Assembly (NCBI GenBank): GCA_900554645.1
Contig: USIE01000015.1
Location: forward strand, 1-32,512
Reading direction: 5' to 3'
DNA length: 32,512 nt
DNA from: an uncultured Collinsella sp.
GTDB taxonomy: Bacteria > Actinomycetota > Coriobacteriia > Coriobacteriales > Coriobacteriaceae
Positions 24,003 through 32,455 of this stretch are shown here, in pieces (the first letter of the stretch is position 1; each line of letters opens with the position of its first letter). Both the position numbers and the translations under genes were made by a program. The notes under the pieces were generated by a model. It worked only from the letters and a program-made list of their open reading frames with translations. It had not been told where the DNA came from and did no database searches.

Positions 24003-24704
24003 ATGAAGCGTCTATATCTACTCCGCCACGGCCAGACGGAATTCAACGTCAAAAAGCTGGTCCAGGGCCGCTGCGACTCACCGCTCACCGACTTAGGCCG
24101 TCAGCAAGCCGGGATGGCAGCTACATGGATCAAATCTCACAACGTCGTTCCCGACAAAGTGGTCTCTTCACCCTTAGGCCGAGCCATGGACACAGCTCGG
24201 CTCGTCGCAACCGAACTCCTTGGCCCGGACGCAGCAGTCGAGCCCTGCGAAGGCATCATTGAGCGCTGCTACGGCACCTTCGAAGAAGGCCCCCACGACG
24301 CATTGCCTACCGACGTCTGGGATCCGGGTGAGGATTTGGTCCCCTTTGGAGGAGAAGGGAACCGCGCGCTGCAAGAACGCATGGTAGGCACCCTCACCAA
24401 TCTCATGGGAGCCGAGGGCATCGAAACCCTCCTAGCAGTAAGCCACGGCAGCGCCAGCCGCCAATTCATCAAGGCTGCAGCCCCAGAGGGCTTCGAGCTC
24501 CCAACAAAACTCCCCAACTGCGCCATCATGATCTTCGATTTTGACGAGGAAAAACTACAAGCAGAGGGCGAGCCAATGCAATGCAAGTTCACTCTCCAGC
24601 AAATAGTGGACCCCCCAACAAAGAAATTAGCTGAGCGAGCAGAGTTAAGCAGACATCAACGTGTCGTCTCCCGAGCTTGGCAGAGGGGCGGCGAAATATA
24701 TTAA
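24003..24704 (+). CDS. histidine phosphatase (phosphoglycerate mutase-like)
   Basis: The 233-residue protein starts MKRLYLLRHGQTEFN, with the phospho-acceptor His9 in RHG, followed by QGRCDSPLTDLGRQQA and the second core motif VSHGSASRQF (about residue 145). This places it in the RHG histidine phosphatase superfamily; the substrate cannot be named. The last 10 residues (AWQRGGEIY and one before) and the stop codon are encoded by the left arm of palindromic element copy C; TAA at 24702-24704 belongs to the conserved TTAAGTTTG of that element. Codon choice appears less GC-rich than in its neighbours. Confidence 0.9.
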   Translation: MKRLYLLRHGQTEFNVKKLVQGRCDSPLTDLGRQQAGMAATWIKSHNVVPDKVVSSPLGRAMDTARLVATELLGPDAAVEPCEGIIERCYGTFEEGPHDALPTDVWDPGEDLVPFGGEGNRALQERMVGTLTNLMGAEGIETLLAVSHGSASRQFIKAAAPEGFELPTKLPNCAIMIFDFDEEKLQAEGEPMQCKFTLQQIVDPPTKKLAERAELSRHQRVVSRAWQRGGEIY

Positions 24705-24811
24705 GTTTGTCGCGAGTTCCGCACGCAAAGGAAAGCACTTAATGTGCTTTCCGTCTTGCGCAGGACTGTAGAGCAGCAAACTTAATATATTTCGCCGCCC
24801 CTCTGCCAAGC
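24675..24811. repeat. structured palindromic element, copy C
   Basis: A perfect 35-bp inverted repeat (24675-24709 with 24777-24811) surrounds a 67-nt core (24710-24776) identical to that of copy A. The outer 26 bp of the arms are unrelated to copies A and B, yet fully complementary to each other. The left arm is coding (3' end of the phosphatase gene) and the right arm is its inverted copy. The flanks shared by A and B outside the palindrome are absent, so the minimal element is about 137 bp. Confidence 0.85.
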
Positions 24812-24853
24812 CCAGGCGACTCCACGCACTTTACCTGCGTAAACAATGTGAGT

Positions 24854-25078
24854 GAAATATGAATCTCGATGGATACGCCCGCAGCCGTGTATACTAAACA
24901 ACTGTGTGTAACCAGGGGAGTATTCTGGCTGGACAAAATGCCTGCTTAATAGGGTTGTCAGGTAGTCCGGACGCAATACAAGGCTGGGGAGCACGTCGTG
25001 TAAGTAGTGGTCCTCTAGGGGCGTACGCTCGGTGGTGTACGCATTGTCCCAAGACCACGCGAGAGTTGGGATCATATC
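24854..25078 (+). promoter_or_regulatory. rplC operon leader with conserved motif and folds
   Basis: GAAATATG (24854-24861), 9 bp, then GGATACGCCCG (24871-24881) repeats the arrangement ahead of rpsL. TATACT (24890-24895) could be a -10. Further down, GTGGTC (25007-25012) pairs with GACCAC (25053-25058) and encloses GCGTAC (25021-25026) paired with GTACGC (25037-25042). A leader of this length with folds suits r-protein autoregulation, as known for L4 in enterobacteria, but the structure is not recognised as a known class. No gene is seen between the phosphatase and rplC. Confidence 0.45.
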
Positions 25079-25699
25079 TTGATCAGCATGATTCTCGGCC
25101 GCAAGATTGGCATGACCCAGGTTTGGGACGAGGACGACAACGTCGTTCCCGTCACGGTCATCCAGGCTGGCCCCTGCGCTGTCTCGCAGGTTAAAACTCA
25201 GGCAACCGACGGCTATGACGCCGTCCAGATCGGTTTCGGCGACATCAAGGCCAAGAACGTGAACAAGCCCATGGCTGGTCACTTCGCCAAGGCTGGCGTC
25301 GAGCCTGTCCGTTTCCTTCGTGAGGTCCGCGTCGAGAACGGCGAGGAGCACAAGGTCGGCGAGGTCGTCACCGTCGCTGATTTCGCTGATGTCGAGAAGG
25401 TCGACGTCATCGGTACCTCCAAGGGTAAGGGCTTCCAGGGTCGCATCAAGCGCTGGGGTCAGCGCCGCGGTCCTATGACGCATGGTTCTCACTTCCAGCG
25501 TCACCCCGGTTCTATCGGTCAGTGCGCCTATCCTGCGCGCGTCCTCAAGGGCGTCAAGATGGCCGGTCACATGGGTAACGAGCGCGTTACCGTCAAGAAC
25601 CTTTCCGTTGTCCGCATCGATGCCGAGCAGAACCTCATCTTGGTCAAGGGCGCTGTCCCGGGTGCCAAGAATGGTCTCGTCGCCATCCGTATGGCCTAA
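25079..25699 (+). CDS. rplC: 50S ribosomal protein L3
   Basis: L3 (206 residues) is an early 50S assembly protein near the peptidyl-transferase centre. [37 protein letters not shown] and [15 protein letters not shown] are family signatures. The TTG start gives four residues before ILGRK, the same as Bacillus L3; ATG 25088 would leave one. Neither has a strong ribosome site. It heads rplC-rplD-rplW. Confidence 0.96.
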   Translation: MISMILGRKIGMTQVWDEDDNVVPVTVIQAGPCAVSQVKTQATDGYDAVQIGFGDIKAKNVNKPMAGHFAKAGVEPVRFLREVRVENGEEHKVGEVVTVADFADVEKVDVIGTSKGKGFQGRIKRWGQRRGPMTHGSHFQRHPGSIGQCAYPARVLKGVKMAGHMGNERVTVKNLSVVRIDAEQNLILVKGAVPGAKNGLVAIRMA

Positions 25700-25745
25700 G
25701 GGCCCAGCCCATTTAGCCCAGCGTCATACCAAGGAGAACACTTAA

Positions 25746-26372
25746 ATGGCAAAGTTTGAAGTAAAGAACAGCGAGGGCAAGAAGGTCGCCGAGGCCGAGC
25801 TCGCCGCTGAGGTGTACGGCATCGAGCCGAACATCCACGTTATGCACCACATCGTCAAGTGCCAGATGGCCTCTTGGCGTCAGGGCACCCAGTCCGCTAA
25901 GGGCCGCTCTGAGGTTTCCGGTGGCGGCAAGAAGCCTTGGCGTCAGAAGGGCACCGGCCGTGCCCGCCAGGGTTCCATCCGTGCTGCCCAGTGGCGTCAC
26001 GGTGGCGTTGTCTTCGCCCCCAAGCCCCGTTCTTACGCTAAGCGTATGAACAACAAGGAGGTCAAGCTGGCTATGCGCTCCGCGCTGTCCGCCAAGCTGG
26101 CCGATGGCGAGCTCGTGCTCGTCGACGACTACGGCTTCGAGAAGCCTTCCACCAAGGCTGCCGTCGCCATGCTCAAGGCTCTCGGCCTTGAGGGCAAGCG
26201 TCTGACCATCATCGTTCGCGATGAGGACGTCAACGCCTACCTGTCGTTCCGCAACATTCCCAAGACGTTCATCATCACCGCTGACGAGGCCAACACCTAC
26301 GATCTCGTCAACAACAACGCTGTGCTGATGCCCGCCGACATCGCCGCTCACTTCGGGGAGGTGCTTGCATAA
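25746..26372 (+). CDS. rplD: 50S ribosomal protein L4
   Basis: L4 (208 residues) lines the exit tunnel and in some bacteria represses its own operon. The loop region GGGKKPWRQKGTGRARQGSI is diagnostic, followed by FAPKPRSYAKRMNNKEVKLA. AAGGAG precedes the ATG. Its stop codon abuts the rplW start. Confidence 0.98.
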   Translation: MAKFEVKNSEGKKVAEAELAAEVYGIEPNIHVMHHIVKCQMASWRQGTQSAKGRSEVSGGGKKPWRQKGTGRARQGSIRAAQWRHGGVVFAPKPRSYAKRMNNKEVKLAMRSALSAKLADGELVLVDDYGFEKPSTKAAVAMLKALGLEGKRLTIIVRDEDVNAYLSFRNIPKTFIITADEANTYDLVNNNAVLMPADIAAHFGEVLA

Positions 26373-26660
26373 ATGACCGCCCACGAGATCATCATCCGTC
26401 CGATCGTGTCCGAGCGTTCCTTCTCCGGCATGGAGCTGAACAAGTACACGTTCGAGGTCGCCAAGGATGCTAACAAGTATCAGATCAAGGACGCTGTCGA
26501 GGAGATCTTCGGCGTCAAGGTCGTTCGCGTGAACACCCTGACGGTCAAGCCCAAGACCAAGCGCGTGCGCTATGTCGCCGGCAAGACCCGTTCTTGGAAG
26601 AAGGCCATCGTCACGCTGGCCGAGGGCGACACCATCGAGGTCTTTGGCAACCAGGCCTAA
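26373..26660 (+). CDS. rplW: 50S ribosomal protein L23
   Basis: L23 (95 residues) sits at the tunnel exit, where trigger factor and SRP dock. IIRPIVSERSFSGMELNKYT and VNTLTVKPKTKRVRY are typical. The start is directly after the rplD stop, with GGGGAGG inside rplD as its ribosome site. A strong hairpin follows, setting rplW apart from rplB. Confidence 0.97.
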   Translation: MTAHEIIIRPIVSERSFSGMELNKYTFEVAKDANKYQIKDAVEEIFGVKVVRVNTLTVKPKTKRVRYVAGKTRSWKKAIVTLAEGDTIEVFGNQA

Positions 26661-26678
26661 GACTCGCTGCTGTTGAGT

Positions 26679-26714
26679 GAGCTCATGCCTCCCAAATAGG
26701 GGAGGCGGGAGCTC
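26679..26714 (+). terminator. terminator-like hairpin between rplW and rplB
   Basis: GAGCTC (26679-26684) with GAGCTC (26709-26714) and GCCTCCC (26687-26693) with GGGAGGC (26700-26706) form a stacked stem. The T-run after it is short (TTTT within AAGGTTTTGGG), so it may attenuate rather than fully stop transcription. Confidence 0.55.
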
Positions 26715-26727
26715 AAGGTTTTGGGCG

Positions 26728-26762
26728 TATAAAATGGACACGCCCGGAACCGTGTATACGTC
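26728..26762 (+). promoter_or_regulatory. possible rplB promoter with shared motif
   Basis: TATAAA (26728-26733) is followed by GGACACGCCCG (26736-26746), close to the GGATACGCCCG of the rpsL and rplC leaders, and by CGTGTATAC, also present ahead of rplC. ACACG and CGTGT can pair. No convincing -35 is seen. Confidence 0.4.
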
Positions 26763-26839
26763 CGGTGTCATCGCACCCGAGGCAGAACCTCGAATCCCTG
26801 TCTGCGATGGCTAACGGATTCCTATTGAAAGGGATTGTA

Positions 26840-27670
26840 ATGGCTGTAAAGCACCTTAAGCCGACCTCCGCTGGTAGGCGTTGGCAGACGATCTCCGACT
26901 TCTCCGAGATCACCTGCACCAAGCCCGAGAAGTCTCTTCTCGAGCCCCTGCCCAAGAAGGCCGGTCGTAACAACAACGGCCGCATCACCACCCGCCACCA
27001 GGGCGGCGGCGTGAAGCGTCGTTATCGCGTGATCGACTTCAAGCGCAACAAGGACGGCGTGCCCGCCAAGGTTGCCACGATCGAGTACGATCCGAACCGT
27101 TCCGCTCGCATCGCTCTGCTGCACTACGCTGACGGTGAGAAGCGCTACATCCTGGCCCCCAAGGGTCTCGAGGTCGGTCAGACCATCATGTCCGGTTCTG
27201 ACGCCGACATCAAGCCGGGCAACGCTCTGCCCCTCGCCGACATCCCCGTCGGTACGCTCATCCACGCCGTCGAGTTCCAGCCGGGCAAGGGCGCTGCTAT
27301 CGCCCGTTCCGCCGGTAACTCCTGCCAGCTGATGGGTAAGGAGGGCAAGTACGCCATCGTCCGTATGCCTTCCTCCGAGATGCGCCGCATCCTCGTTACC
27401 TGCCGCGCCACCGTCGGTGAGGTCGGCAACGCCGATCACTCCAACATCGTCATCGGCAAGGCCGGCCGTAAGCGTCACTTGAACGTGCGCCCGACCGTCC
27501 GCGGTACCGTCATGAACCCTGTCGACCACCCGCACGGCGGTGGCGAGGGCAAGAACCACACCTCTGGTCGTCCCTCCGTTACCCCCTGGGGTAAGCCGAC
27601 GAAGGGCCTTCGTACGCGCAAGAAGAAGAAGGTCTCGAACCAGCACATCATTCGTCGCCGTAAGAAGTAA
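26840..27670 (+). CDS. rplB: 50S ribosomal protein L2
   Basis: L2 (276 residues) helps form the peptidyl-transferase region and subunit bridge. The start [17 protein letters not shown] follows GAAAGGG; an upstream in-frame start at 26765 would add 25 residues that do not fit the family and is rejected. Signatures include [20 protein letters not shown] and the C-terminal [13 protein letters not shown], with the conserved histidine. Confidence 0.97.
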   Translation: MAVKHLKPTSAGRRWQTISDFSEITCTKPEKSLLEPLPKKAGRNNNGRITTRHQGGGVKRRYRVIDFKRNKDGVPAKVATIEYDPNRSARIALLHYADGEKRYILAPKGLEVGQTIMSGSDADIKPGNALPLADIPVGTLIHAVEFQPGKGAAIARSAGNSCQLMGKEGKYAIVRMPSSEMRRILVTCRATVGEVGNADHSNIVIGKAGRKRHLNVRPTVRGTVMNPVDHPHGGGEGKNHTSGRPSVTPWGKPTKGLRTRKKKKVSNQHIIRRRKK

Positions 27671-27702
27671 TTTCGGATACCGAGTTTTAGGAGAAAGCAC
27701 TT

Positions 27703-27963
27703 ATGAGCAGAAGTCTCAAAAAGGGCCCGTTCGTGGAGACTCGCCTTCTCTCGCGTATCACCGCGATGAACGAGGCTGGCAAGAAGGACGTCGTGAAGAC
27801 CTGGTCCCGCGCGTCCACCATCTTCCCCGAGATGGTTGGTCACACCATCGCCGTCCACGACGGCCGCAAGCATGTGCCCGTGTATGTTACCGAGTCCATG
27901 GTTGGTCACAAGCTCGGCGAGTTCGCGCCGACTCGTACGTTCCGTGGCCACAAGGCCAAATAG
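27703..27963 (+). CDS. rpsS: 30S ribosomal protein S19
   Basis: S19 (86 residues) is a 30S head protein. [20 protein letters not shown] and [17 protein letters not shown] are diagnostic. AGGAGAAAG precedes the ATG. It sits in the normal order between rplB and rplV. Confidence 0.98.
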   Translation: MSRSLKKGPFVETRLLSRITAMNEAGKKDVVKTWSRASTIFPEMVGHTIAVHDGRKHVPVYVTESMVGHKLGEFAPTRTFRGHKAK

Positions 27964-27977
27964 GGGGTTAACCGTAA

Positions 27978-28349
27978 ATGGCAACTAAGTCTATTGAAAC
28001 TGAGGCCACCGAGGTTCGCGCCGTCGCTAAGTACGTGCGTGTTTCCCCCAGCAAGGCCCGCCTGGTGGTCGATCTGATCCGCCGCAAGCCTGTCGCTCAG
28101 GCCTTCGACATCCTCCACTTCTGCGACCGCGCCGTCGCCGTGGATGTCGAGAAGGTTCTCCGTTCCGCCGTTGCGAACGCCGAGAACAACAACGGTCTGC
28201 GTGCCGACAACCTGGTTGTCGCCGCTGCCTATGTTGACGAGGGTCCGACGCTTAAGCGCATCCGTCCCCGCGCCAAGGGTTCCGCTTCTCGCATTCTGAA
28301 GCGTACTTCCCACATCACCGTCGTCGTTGCTCCTCGAAAGGAGGCGTAA
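27978..28349 (+). CDS. rplV: 50S ribosomal protein L22
   Basis: L22 (123 residues) reaches into the exit tunnel. [20 protein letters not shown] and ANAENNNGL are typical, and the hairpin region [20 protein letters not shown] is intact. It has 14 bp to rpsS and 6 bp to rpsC. Confidence 0.97.
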   Translation: MATKSIETEATEVRAVAKYVRVSPSKARLVVDLIRRKPVAQAFDILHFCDRAVAVDVEKVLRSAVANAENNNGLRADNLVVAAAYVDEGPTLKRIRPRAKGSASRILKRTSHITVVVAPRKEA

Positions 28350-28355
28350 AGCTGT

Positions 28356-29066
28356 ATGGGTCAGAAAGTCTACCCCACCGGCTTCCGTCTTGGCATCACC
28401 GAGAACTGGCGCTCCCGCTGGTTCGCAGAGAAGGATTACGCTAAGACCCTCGGTAACGATCTCGAGATCCGCAAGTACCTCGAGAAGCGTCTTTCCCGCG
28501 CAGCTGTCTCCCGCGTCGAGATCGAGCGCGCTGGCGACAAGGTGAAGGTCATCATCCTCACCGCTCGCCCCGGCGTTGTCATCGGTAAGAAGGGTGCCGA
28601 GATCGATACCCTCCGCACCGAGCTCGAGAAGGTCGCTGGCGTCTCCAAGGGCCAGCTCTCCGTCGACGTTGTCGAGATCAAGCGCCCCGAGCTCGACGCC
28701 AACCTCGTTGCTCAGTCTATCGCCGAGCAGCTCGAGGGCCGCGTTGCCTTCCGTCGCGCTATGCGCAAGGCTGTCCAGTCTGCCCGCAAGGCCGGCGCTA
28801 AGGGCATCCGTATCCAGTGCTCCGGTCGTCTCGGCGGTGCCGAGATGGGCCGTCGTGAGTGGTACCGCGAGGGTCGCGTGCCTCTGCACACCCTCCGTGC
28901 CAAGATCGACTACGGCACGGCTGTCGCCAGCACCACCATGGGCGCTTGCGGCGTGAAGGTCTGGATCTACCTGGGCGAGAAGCTCCCGGGCCAGCCTGTT
29001 CCCAACCCTGCACTCGAGGGCTCTTCCCGTCCTCGTCGTCGTAACTCCGAGAGGAGGGGTCAGTAG
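28356..29066 (+). CDS. rpsC: 30S ribosomal protein S3
   Basis: S3 (236 residues) has an N-terminal KH domain with [17 protein letters not shown], and a C-terminal domain with GCGVKVWI-like end (here [16 protein letters not shown]). It forms part of the mRNA entry tunnel. AAAGGAGG at the end of rplV serves as its ribosome site. The stop overlaps the rplP start by one base. Confidence 0.97.
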   Translation: MGQKVYPTGFRLGITENWRSRWFAEKDYAKTLGNDLEIRKYLEKRLSRAAVSRVEIERAGDKVKVIILTARPGVVIGKKGAEIDTLRTELEKVAGVSKGQLSVDVVEIKRPELDANLVAQSIAEQLEGRVAFRRAMRKAVQSARKAGAKGIRIQCSGRLGGAEMGRREWYREGRVPLHTLRAKIDYGTAVASTTMGACGVKVWIYLGEKLPGQPVPNPALEGSSRPRRRNSERRGQ

Positions 29067-29569
29067 TGCTTGCCCCTAAGCGTATTCTTCACCGCAAGGT
29101 GCAGCGTGGCTCCATGAAGGGCCAGGCCAAGGGTAATACCGAGCTGCATTTCGGCGAGTTTGGTATCCAGGCTCTCGAGGCCCATTGGATCACCAACCGT
29201 CAGATCGAGGCCGCTCGTATTGCCATGACCCGCTACATGAAGCGTGGCGGTCGTGTCTACATCACGATCTTCCCCGATAAGCCCATCACCAAGAAGCCTG
29301 CCGAGACTCGCATGGGTTCTGGTAAGGGTAACCCCGAGGAGTGGGTGGCCGTCGTCAAGCCCGGCCGCATCATGTTCGAGGTCAAGGGCGTGCCCGAGGA
29401 GGTCGCTCGCGAGGCTCTGCGTCTTGCACAGCACAAGCTTCCCATCAAGACCAAGATTGTTGCTGCCAAGAACGCTGAGCAGCGCATCGAGAAGGAGATG
29501 GCTGAGGAGGCCGCTCTCGAGGCCAAGTGGGCTGCTGAGGACGCCGCCGCCGCCAAGGAGGAGAACTAA
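29066..29569 (+). CDS. rplP: 50S ribosomal protein L16, extended C-terminus
   Basis: L16 binds near the A-site tRNA elbow. [20 protein letters not shown] and [20 protein letters not shown] are family hallmarks. The GTG start shares its G with the rpsC stop. At 167 residues it is about 25 longer than most L16; the extra part ([20 protein letters not shown] onward) is an Ala/Glu-rich helix-like tail. It overlaps rpmC by one base. Confidence 0.96.
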   Translation: MLAPKRILHRKVQRGSMKGQAKGNTELHFGEFGIQALEAHWITNRQIEAARIAMTRYMKRGGRVYITIFPDKPITKKPAETRMGSGKGNPEEWVAVVKPGRIMFEVKGVPEEVAREALRLAQHKLPIKTKIVAAKNAEQRIEKEMAEEAALEAKWAAEDAAAAKEEN

Positions 29570-29784
29570 TGAAGCCCGCAGAGATTCGTGAGCTCTCGGA
29601 CGCTCAGCTCGTTGAGAAGCTGAAGGAAATGCGCGCCGAGCTCTTTAACCTTCGTTTCCAGATGGCCACCAGCCAGCTGGACAACACCGCTCGCGTCAAC
29701 ACCGTGAAGAAGGACATCGCTCGCGTCCTCACGGAGCAGCGCGCCCGCGAGATCGCAGCGGAGAAGTCCGCTGTCGCCGAGTAG
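29569..29784 (+). CDS. rpmC: 50S ribosomal protein L29
   Basis: L29 (71 residues) is a small helical hairpin protein at the tunnel exit. EIRELSDAQLVEKLKEMRAE and LFNLRFQMATSQLDNTARV match the family. Its ATG overlaps the rplP stop. Confidence 0.97.
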   Translation: MKPAEIRELSDAQLVEKLKEMRAELFNLRFQMATSQLDNTARVNTVKKDIARVLTEQRAREIAAEKSAVAE

Positions 29785-29800
29785 GACCTAAGGAGAGAAC

Positions 29801-30061
29801 ATGACTGATTCGCGTAACTCGCGTAAGGTCCGTACGGGTGTCGTTACCTCCGTCTCCGGTGCCAAGACCATTGTTGTCACCATCACCGAGCGCAAGCGTC
29901 ACCCCAAGTACGGCAAGATGATGACCAGCTCCAAGAAGCTGCACGCTCACGACGAGGAGTGCACGGCTGGCGTGGGCGACACCGTCCGCGTTATGGAGAC
30001 CCGTCCTATGTCCAAGATGAAGCGTTGGCGCCTCATCGAGGTCGTCGAGCGCGCTAAATAA
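29801..30061 (+). CDS. rpsQ: 30S ribosomal protein S17
   Basis: S17 (86 residues) is a primary 16S-binding protein of OB fold. RKVRTGVVTSVSGAKTIVVT and ERKRHPKYGKMM are typical. AAGGAGAG precedes the ATG. A 118-bp folded spacer separates it from rplN. Confidence 0.97.
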   Translation: MTDSRNSRKVRTGVVTSVSGAKTIVVTITERKRHPKYGKMMTSSKKLHAHDEECTAGVGDTVRVMETRPMSKMKRWRLIEVVERAK

Positions 30062-30088
30062 GCAGTCGCTCTTACGACTTGTACGTTT

Positions 30089-30154
30089 CCGAAGATGTGC
30101 GTATGCCTGGCTTGCATACCACGGGCCGTATAAAGGCTGCGCACCTCTCTTCGG
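30089..30154 (+). promoter_or_regulatory. folded leader ahead of rplN
   Basis: CCGAAGA (30089-30095) pairs with TCTTCGG (30148-30154), GTGCG (30097-30101) with CGCAC (30140-30144), and GTATGC (30101-30106) with GCATAC (30114-30119). TATAAA (30129-30134) lies inside. A long structured spacer inside an otherwise tightly packed r-protein operon suggests an r-protein binding site or internal promoter. Confidence 0.5.
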
Positions 30155-30179
30155 TTCTTAGTTCGGAGGAACATCTACC

Positions 30180-30548
30180 ATGATTCAGATGCAAACCATG
30201 CTGAACGTCGCCGACAACTCCGGCGCTCGCAAGATTCGCTGCATCAAGGTGCTTGGCGGTTCCAAGCGTCGTTATGCAGGCATCGGCGATGTGTTCATCG
30301 GTGCTGTCCAGGAGGCTACCCCTGGCGCCAACGTCAAGAAGAAGGACGTTGTCCGTTGCGTCGTCGTTCGCACCGTTAAGGAGATCCGCCGCAAGGATGG
30401 CTCCTACATTCGCTTTGATGAGAACGCCTGCGTTGTCATCAACAACGATGGTTCGCCCGTCGGCACCCGTATCTTCGGGCCCGTCGCTCGCGAGCTTCGT
30501 GACAAGAAGTACATGAAGATCGTCTCGCTCGCTCCCGAGACCCTGTAG
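30180..30548 (+). CDS. rplN: 50S ribosomal protein L14
   Basis: L14 (122 residues) lies at the subunit interface. [20 protein letters not shown] and the end [20 protein letters not shown] are diagnostic. GGAGG precedes the ATG. It is followed by rplX after 13 bp. Confidence 0.98.
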   Translation: MIQMQTMLNVADNSGARKIRCIKVLGGSKRRYAGIGDVFIGAVQEATPGANVKKKDVVRCVVVRTVKEIRRKDGSYIRFDENACVVINNDGSPVGTRIFGPVARELRDKKYMKIVSLAPETL

Positions 30549-30561
30549 TTAGGGGAGATAT

Positions 30562-30867
30562 ATGTATATCAAGAAGGGCGATAAGGTCCAGGTTCTCTCT
30601 GGTAAGGATCGCGGCAAGCAGGGCGTTGTCCTGCGTGCTCTCCCCGCCGAGAACAAGGTCGTTGTCGAGGGCGTTTCGGTCGTCAAGAAGGCCGTCAAGC
30701 CCAACGCTGCCAACCAGCAGGGCGGCATCGTTTCGCAGGAGGCTCCCATCGACGCCTCCAACGTCAATCTCGTCTGCCCCGAGTGCGGTAAGGTTACCCG
30801 CGTCGGTCACGAGAAGGACGGCAAGAACAAGCTGCGCGTCTGCAAGAAGTGCGGCCACAAGTTCTAA
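30562..30867 (+). CDS. rplX: 50S ribosomal protein L24
   Basis: L24 (101 residues) starts assembly of the large subunit. The KOW motif [20 protein letters not shown] and the zinc-ribbon-like CPECGK...CKKCGHKF are seen; the protein is complete. In nearly all bacteria rplE follows directly. Here a terminator lies 28 bp downstream, so the spc operon is interrupted at this point. Confidence 0.97.
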   Translation: MYIKKGDKVQVLSGKDRGKQGVVLRALPAENKVVVEGVSVVKKAVKPNAANQQGGIVSQEAPIDASNVNLVCPECGKVTRVGHEKDGKNKLRVCKKCGHKF

Positions 30868-30894
30868 GCTGCCCGCAACATCAAGTTGCTAGCA

Positions 30895-30927
30895 AAGGCC
30901 CGGATGCCACGGCACCCGGGTCTTTTT
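30895..30927 (+). terminator. terminator after rplX
   Basis: Outer stem AAGGCCCGG (30895-30903) with CCGGGTCTT (30916-30924), one G-T pair, plus inner GCC/GGC, is followed by TTTTT. It ends the ribosomal protein transcript. Confidence 0.88.
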
Positions 30928-31633
30928 CTATCCCCACTCGATGGCTTCGGTTCTGCCGTCCCGTCATTCCGGTTGCATCCAGTTTTCGGTGCCGTCTCGA
31001 ATCGAGTGCCGCCAGGTGACACCCTGTCGCGTTTCGTCGGCTTCGGGGACAAAAGTCGGGACAACTCCAAAAACTATTATCGAACTCAGGGCTTTGAGTT
31101 TTTGTTTTTGTCCCAAAGGGCGCGGCGGGATGCCTTTGGAGGCTCGAAGCGCCGAAAACGCCCGTTTTGAAACTTAAATGCCTTTTCGCGTGCAAGCCTC
31201 CAGCTGCAATAGGAAGTGAATCAACGCAGGTGGCTTTCAAGCAGTTTGCAAAACTGCAGGTCGCAGGTCTTCATTGCCAGTAGGAGAAATGAGTAGTCTC
31301 AGGTGGCTTGCCCATGAGTTGACGAACGGGATTTGAGATTACGCTGACGTCCGGAAACGCTTCGAGCACGGCGTTACGTTTTTGGGGTTTGGGCGTAGCC
31401 CCTGCACCCGCGAGCGCGGGCCTTAAGCCCGCCGAGAGGGTGACGCGTCGAAAACGAAGGGGAAAGAGAGAAGGGGCCGTCCCTATCATTCAGGTTGCGA
31501 CCGAAGAAGACAAGGAGACCCCCTGAGCCTGAATGATGCCCCACAGACCGCGTCCGACCGAGCTCAAGCCGAGCTTTTCCTGACGTCCGCCTTCGCGAAG
31601 ATGATGGCTGGATTGGCTATGGATTGGCAACAC
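30928..31633. other. gene-free scarred region with small inverted repeats
   Basis: No convincing gene is seen. The stretch holds a GGGACAA / TTGTCCC inverted repeat (about 31032-31111) enclosing AACTCA / TGAGTT, a near-palindrome GCAGTTT-GCA-AAACTGC region (about 31247-31257), and a 10-bp inverted repeat ATCATTCAGG / CCTGAATGAT (31485-31494 with 31528-31537). A minus-strand frame at 31271-31489 (72 codons, ending QLMGKPPETTHFSYWQ) has no recognised domain or ribosome site and is probably not a gene. Composition varies sharply along the stretch, as in mosaic leftovers of mobile DNA. Confidence 0.5.
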
Positions 31634-32091
31634 TTATTTGGACGATTCCGGGAGGGACGGCCCCGCCTCCCTGAACTCGACCGGCGACATGTAGCCCAGC
31701 GTCGAGTGGATCCTGAAGTTGTTGTACCAGTGCACGTAATCCAAGAGCTTGGCTCGGAGCTCGCGCGTCCCTCCTCGGTCCTTCGGAGTGGCCGACGATC
31801 TCCCCGTTGCAGAGGTCGACGAGCAGGCAGACGTAGTTCCACGACGCCCCGACGCGCACGCAGGCCAAGTCGCTGCATATATGGGTGCACGGCGCCCTGC
31901 CGCCGAAGCCGCGCGCGACGACGTTCGACACGTCGGCCTCGTTGACCGCCCCGGGGTGCACCTTGAACCTCTTCCTGCCGTATGCGCCGGCCAGGCCGTT
32001 CTCCCTCATGATGCGGCAGACGCGGCGCCGGCTGACGGTAACGCCCGACCTCCCGGGCGACGCCTTGATCTTGCGCGATCCGTTCCGGCCC
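31634..32091 (-). pseudogene. IS3-family transposase (OrfB) remnant
   Basis: Read on the minus strand, the upstream frame gives KGRNGSRKIKA, VTVSRRRVCRIMRENGLAG, YGRKRFKVHPGAVNEADVSN and VGASWNYVCLLVDLCNGEIV, the HTH and the first part of the DDE integrase core of IS3-family OrfB. At about 31785 the frame shifts, and a second frame gives LLDYVHWYNNFRIHSTLGYM followed by SPVEFREAGPSLPESSK and stop, the usual OrfB C-terminus. Roughly 80 residues in between, including the later catalytic region, are missing, so there was an internal deletion. The N-terminal part is also lost at the junction with the nucleosidase fragment. It cannot be active. Confidence 0.85.
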
Positions 32092-32409
32092 TTGCTGGCG
32101 GCGTGCGCCGCCGCGGCCGCCGTCGCCCCCGACATTAAGGTCCTCAAGGGCCGCGTCGTCTCCGGCGACCAGTTCGTCTCGCCCGCGGAACAGAAGGAGC
32201 GAATCCTCGCGACCTTCGGCGACCTGTGCTGCGAGATGGAGGGCTGCACCATCGCGCAGGCCGCCTATCTCAACGGCGTGCCCCTCGTCGTCGTGCGCGC
32301 CATCAGCGACAAGCCCTGCGCCGAGGGCCGGGTCGTCGACTACAACACCTTCGAGAAGAAGGTCGCCTGCGACTGCGCCCGCATCGCCGCGCGCATGGTT
32401 AAGCTTTAG
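32092..32409 (+). pseudogene. mtnN: 5'-methylthioadenosine/S-adenosylhomocysteine nucleosidase, 3' fragment
   Basis: The frame gives VVSGDQFVSPAEQKERILAT, then CCEMEGCTIAQAAYLNGVPL, VVVRAISDKP and a normal C-terminal end KKVACDCARIAARMVKL. These are the C-terminal half of MTA/SAH nucleosidase (Pfs), including the substrate-binding MEG and the catalytic Asp of RAISD. The N-terminal half, with the rest of the active site, is absent and replaced by the transposase remnant running the other way; the exact junction near 32092 is uncertain. Without its start and N-terminal half it should not be functional. The enzyme normally recycles SAH and feeds AI-2 synthesis; another copy must exist if that pathway works here. 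Confidence 0.8.
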
Positions 32410-32414
32410 GCCCT

Positions 32415-32455
32415 GCGCGCCGGGGCCCTTCTTTATGTTGGGACCCCCGGCGCGC
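32415..32455 (+). terminator. hairpin after nucleosidase fragment
   Basis: GCGCGCCGGGG (32415-32425) pairs perfectly with CCCCGGCGCGC (32445-32455). The T-run is short and lies a few bases on (CCCTTT), so it may be a terminator for the intact form of the upstream gene. The motif GCGCGCCGGGGCCCTT is repeated directly at about 32415 and 32450. Confidence 0.55.

Noticed and set aside
31271..31489. 72-codon minus-strand frame ending QLMGKPPETTHFSYWQ
   Set aside because: No ribosome site, domain or neighbour support; more likely part of a dispersed intergenic repeat. Kept only as a note in the gene-free region.
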